Below are positions 28,368-32,127 of a DNA stretch of 32,127 bases, one piece after another; position 1 is the stretch's first letter; each line of letters starts with the position of its first letter. Source of the DNA: a virus; the IMG/VR virus record IMGVR_UViG_3300015360_000128, positions 1 through 32,127 of that record; one strand, written 5' to 3'. Both the position numbers and the translations under genes were made by a program. The notes beneath the pieces were generated by a model, which did no database searches, was not told the DNA's origin, and worked only from the letters and a program-made list of their open reading frames with translations.

Positions 28368-28612
28368 AATATCTTAGCTATGTAAACGACTCTGGCTATA
28401 TCCATAAGTTCATCCCTAATTACATCTTCGAACGAATCAAGTTCGGTGTACCATTCTTCAATGGTGCCCTTAAAGGAATCTGGCTTATCTTGGAAAGGAT
28501 CGTAATCTGGCACATTATCTACGATGGTACAATAATCTTCATCATAATTATTCTCCTCAATATAAACCTGAAGTTGAAAAACCGACATTCCTTCAAAGTT
28601 GGGCCGCTTCAC
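28364..28612 (-). CDS. Small acidic hypothetical protein
   Basis: The protein has 82 residues from GTG 28612, overlapping the upstream gene's stop (GTGA). It is strongly acidic (NNYDEDYCTIVDNVPDYDPF) with a helix-rich C-terminus (EEWYTELDSFEDVIRDELMD). No motif is recognised. The arrangement supports co-translation with its neighbours. Confidence 0.6.
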   Translation of the reverse strand: MKRPNFEGMSVFQLQVYIEENNYDEDYCTIVDNVPDYDPFQDKPDSFKGTIEEWYTELDSFEDVIRDELMDIARVVYIAKIL

Positions 28613-28938
28613 TTTAACATACTTTCTTCAAATTCTTTATAAACAATCTCTCCATCAACTTTACACATCTTTCCATCCTTAAAATATTTCTTCCAAAAAT
28701 CTGGAGATTCTTCGCCGTCCCCCTTAAGGGTAAACAAAACAGTTGGGAATTCTTTAGAAAATCTTAGCATATCTTCTTCATGATCATACCATTTGAATTT
28801 TTCGTAGCTATCCATAACTAATTCCAAGGCACCGTATTGACATGTGCCATCACGACTGAGAGCCAATTCAAGCTCAATTTTTAAGAGATTATCTTCAGGA
28901 GCAACATACTCTAGGTCAAATCTTGTGTAATATCCCAT
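28609..28938 (-). CDS. Hypothetical protein
   Basis: The protein has 109 residues from ATG 28938 (MGYYTRFDLEYVAPEDN). The frame opens upstream at TTG 28986 but the 48 nt between overlap the previous gene; the internal ATG is favoured because MGYYTxF is a common start in phage proteins of this kind. The rest is mixed (SYEKFKWYDHEEDMLRFSKE; FPTVLFTLKGDGEESPDFWK). No known function. Confidence 0.65.
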   Translation of the reverse strand: MGYYTRFDLEYVAPEDNLLKIELELALSRDGTCQYGALELVMDSYEKFKWYDHEEDMLRFSKEFPTVLFTLKGDGEESPDFWKKYFKDGKMCKVDGEIVYKEFEESMLK

Positions 28939-28945
28939 AATAATT

Positions 28946-29161
28946 TTAATCCAAGTCAAGTTTTTTGAACCAAGTAAAGTCTTCAAAAGAATAAGTCATG
29001 TTGTCACAAATTCTCATAACGAGCCACCTGCCGTTATAGTACACGTAAACAACTTCGTAGTCAAGCCCATCTATAATAGAATCTGTGTTTTTAGGCACTG
29101 CTTTCCAATAGCCACACTTTTGTTCGTCTTTTGGAATATTAACCCACTCACGAGAAACCAT
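28946..29161 (-). CDS. Hypothetical protein
   Basis: The protein has 71 residues from ATG 29161 (MVSREWVNIPKDEQK). The frame is open to GTG 29284 just after the rIIB-like stop, which would give 112 residues. The shorter version is preferred because the extension has an odd composition and lacks a clear ribosome site. The protein is beta-rich and aromatic (YEVVYVYYNGRWLVMRICDN). No family is recognised. Confidence 0.55.
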   Translation of the reverse strand: MVSREWVNIPKDEQKCGYWKAVPKNTDSIIDGLDYEVVYVYYNGRWLVMRICDNMTYSFEDFTWFKKLDLD

Positions 29162-29283
29162 TATATTTTTCTTTTTGTAAAATGTTATAAAAAATTCTCT
29201 ATAGCTCCACACACGAGATGAATGTATTCGGCAAACATCTAGGTTTCGTCCCGATATAACTAGTATATCTGAACTCCACCACA

Positions 29284-30189
<906 letters not shown>

Positions 30190-30223
30190 AAAACTAATCC
30201 TTTAAGTTAAACTAAAAAGTTTT

Positions 30224-30235
30224 GGTCTTGCGACC
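30224..30235 (-). promoter_or_regulatory. GNRA hairpin in the rIIB leader
   Basis: The leader RNA contains GGTC-GCAA-GACC, a 4-bp stem closed by a GNRA tetraloop, about 10 nt after the expected transcription start. It may stabilise the 5' end. Confidence 0.5.
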
Positions 30236-30245
30236 CGATACGAAT

Positions 30246-30274
30246 ATTATAGCACAAGTTGAGATACGTGTCAA
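30246..30274 (-). promoter_or_regulatory. Consensus sigma70 promoter
   Basis: On the minus strand: TTGACA, 17 nt, TATAAT, with TGC before the -10. Every base of the two hexamers matches the consensus. It lies across the end of the rIIA-like gene and would serve rIIB and the small genes after it. It is a typical early phage promoter. Confidence 0.9.
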
Positions 30275-32127
30275 TAGGCCCCAAGGTATTTTGCGATGGT
30301 AATTTGATCTTCTTCATCGATTTTATAGCTATATTCAGACGTGTTTGCAAATCTCAACATGGGGTAATTCTCAAGAATCTGTTTTTCTAGATCATTCAAT
30401 TCGTTATCTACGGCTTCGGGGTCGTAATACCCAACCTCCTTAAGAATTGGGCACTCCGTACTGTTTTTTCTTAACCGCATTTTTTGGACAAAAGTAACAA
30501 CAGGATTATCAGCGGGCCAAATGAACCCCTTAAGCTCAAAGGATCTCTTGAAGACGTGTTCATATAATCCATCGTAAGCAATATATCTTCCCTTCTTAAC
30601 TTTAGAGTACTCCCTTTTAATATAATCCGGCAAACTGATCCAGTCATCCTTCATGAATGATTTTTTCTTTGCTACCGCAGTCTTAACTAGATAAATGTCA
30701 GGAATAGTAATATGGGTAAGTTTAGATAGCCACTTATCAGCGTAGGGATTATGTAAAAAACTATAAGTATAATTTGTTGCTCTATCCCTACACACCTCGA
30801 TATAAACTTTTTCGCCCACGGGAATATCTGTTACTTTGAGACTACGTCCACCGCTAAGCAATTCGATACCACTAGTAGGTGTCTTGCCGGAGGGAGTTCT
30901 TTGAACCTTTGGGAGGGCCCCTAAATCCTTAATGTAGGATGGGTCAATCTGTATCTCATCAATAACATCTTGAGAAAGAAGGCACAATGAAATCCCCGAA
31001 GTCTTTACATATTCTCTAATTCGTGCTGTGAACCCGTCCTTCTTAAGGTAGTATTCGGTCTTATCTAAGGGCAGCTTCTGCATAGAACTTTCTATGACAC
31101 GTTTACCATATTTCTCATATCTTTTAAACTGAACGGTAGAACTTTTAATTCTATACTTATAAAAATCAAGAGTTGACGCCTTTATAATACCAGATAGGTG
31201 GCCGTTATCAAGCTTATGAAGCATTAGGACCTTGCTAAAATGGGTCGGTTCGGCCTCGACCTGCTCAAGCAAAATCCGAGCAATAGAACCCCTAACCTTT
31301 TGAACTTTAGCTATCGCATTCTCTTTCGTTCTAACATCCAGAGATAGCTTCTCTCGGCCCGAATCGAAATTCAACTCCCCAATCTTAAACTTAATAATTC
31401 CAGAAAAGTGATCAGGGTTTAGTGATGAATCAATAAGATATGCAATATTACCCATAACAGCAAACAGATCGCCATAATTAGAACTTATAGAGAACTCTTC
31501 GTTATCAACTAAATACTCTTTGATCTGATCTTTAATCTGATCTTTTACGCTAGAAACATTAATGTTGGGAATATTGTCAAAATGTTTAAAGACTTTAACA
31601 GCCTCATGTTGGAACTCGTAAGTTTGACTTGAGGGGACCGTAACCGAAACAAGGACCCCATTAGGTTCCACGGTTTCGTTTTGGGTAAGAAGTGCAATCT
31701 GGGGAATTCCTAGATTATCTTTGTATACTGAATAAACCGACTTAGTTCCCCTATAAAACGATTCCAATGTGAAAGAGTCACACAGACAAAATGGACTCAA
31801 GCGACCAATCCCTAAGCTTCCCACGAAATCATTAGAGTTACCACGAGTAGATGTAAAGACCTCGGAATAAAAAGTGTTCATACTTTCTGGCGAAATTCCG
31901 GTGCCGTAATCCCGAACCGAAAACCATGATTCTAGGTAGGTAGGAAGATGAACGTCAAATGGGGCTGGATTTTTGGCCTCCACATGTGAGTCATAGGCAT
32001 TACAAGAAATTTCCCTAAGGACTGCACGGATTTTGTTAGAGTAGATTTTATCGGCAAGTATGGAAAAAGCTTTAGAGGAATTCTTAATTGAGAACTCTTT
32101 CTTTTGGAAGGAGTTAGAAAGCTCTAC
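30271..32127 (-). CDS. rIIA: rIIA-like protein (GHKL ATPase), partial
   Basis: The frame runs from the right window edge, so the N-terminus is missing; the first in-frame GTG (31983) is internal. The GHKL N-box VLREISCNAYDSHVEAKN lies at the edge, followed by VRDYGTGISPESMNTFY and FVGSLGIGRLSPF (ATP-binding G1 and G2 boxes). The visible part is about 618 residues. T4 rIIA is 725. The C-terminal 300 residues are more variable and include a PSGKTPTSG loop. The protein is probably a membrane-associated partner of rIIB. The gene leads into rIIB after the promoter. Confidence 0.9.
   Translation of the reverse strand, partial: VELSNSFQKKEFSIKNSSKAFSILADKIYSNKIRAVLREISCNAYDSHVEAKNPAPFDVHLPTYLESWFSVRDYGTGISPESMNTFYSEVFTSTRGNSNDFVGSLGIGRLSPFCLCDSFTLESFYRGTKSVYSVYKDNLGIPQIALLTQNETVEPNGVLVSVTVPSSQTYEFQHEAVKVFKHFDNIPNINVSSVKDQIKDQIKEYLVDNEEFSISSNYGDLFAVMGNIAYLIDSSLNPDHFSGIIKFKIGELNFDSGREKLSLDVRTKENAIAKVQKVRGSIARILLEQVEAEPTHFSKVLMLHKLDNGHLSGIIKASTLDFYKYRIKSSTVQFKRYEKYGKRVIESSMQKLPLDKTEYYLKKDGFTARIREYVKTSGISLCLLSQDVIDEIQIDPSYIKDLGALPKVQRTPSGKTPTSGIELLSGGRSLKVTDIPVGEKVYIEVCRDRATNYTYSFLHNPYADKWLSKLTHITIPDIYLVKTAVAKKKSFMKDDWISLPDYIKREYSKVKKGRYIAYDGLYEHVFKRSFELKGFIWPADNPVVTFVQKMRLRKNSTECPILKEVGYYDPEAVDNELNDLEKQILENYPMLRFANTSEYSYKIDEEDQITIAKYLGAY

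Noticed and set aside
29187-29240. A 17-codon frame (MFAEYIHLVCGAIENFL)
   Set aside because: It is too short to support and has only a weak ribosome site; it may be part of the leader of the next gene.

Overview
This window looks like part of a tailed double-stranded DNA bacteriophage genome, probably a large one with T4-like replication genes. Almost every gene is on the minus strand. Genes are short and tightly packed, usually overlapping by 1-50 nt through ATGA, GTGA or TTGA junctions. Recognisable families are phage-typical: rIIA- and rIIB-like proteins, a UvsX/RecA-type recombinase, PhoH, an HD nucleotidase-like protein, a B12-dependent (class II) ribonucleotide reductase, inteins and a homing endonuclease. 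No terminase, capsid, portal or tail gene can be recognised with confidence. The host is unknown. It should use a sigma70-like polymerase, because two promoters match TTGACA-N17-TATAAT almost perfectly.

The layout is described in the direction of transcription, right to left. (1) 32127-27000: rIIA-like (cut by the window end), a promoter, rIIB-like with a very acidic tail, then small unknown genes and a degenerate tRNA-like sequence. (2) 27065-21074: a second promoter, then a run with a membrane protein carrying a RuvA-tail-like domain, three glycosyltransferase-like genes, a sulfotransferase, a GNAT acetyltransferase and an HD hydrolase. (3) 21070-16042: a papain-like peptidase interrupted by a LAGLIDADG intein, a secreted thioredoxin-like protein with a DnaJ-type zinc region, a holin-like protein and several small membrane or secreted proteins. 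(4) 15877-13183: a monocistronic-looking unknown gene with a strong terminator, a membrane-anchored PAS protein and small genes. (5) 13204-11894: a glycosyltransferase fused to a sulfotransferase. (6) 11828-7658: a class II RNR split over two genes by a split intein, with a GIY-YIG homing endonuclease between the halves and a second mini-intein at the catalytic cysteine. (7) 7644-1: an unknown protein that seems to start at ATT, PhoH, zinc-ribbon proteins, then UvsX, a Vsr-like nuclease and a UvsY-like protein, ending in a repeat protein cut by the window edge.

The genes suggest three activities. One is DNA metabolism (RNR, HD hydrolase, UvsX with possible mediator and nuclease, PhoH). One is glycan modification (several glycosyltransferases, two sulfotransferase domains, one acetyltransferase). 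One is a cell-envelope group (membrane proteins, a secreted thioredoxin-like protein, a cysteine peptidase).

The most notable observations are: the fractured RNR carrying two inteins, one of which lacks the terminal Asn needed for splicing; a peptidase intein beside the catalytic Asn; a GC-rich repeat family that sits at gene ends and is also translated inside two genes; and a probable ATT start codon.
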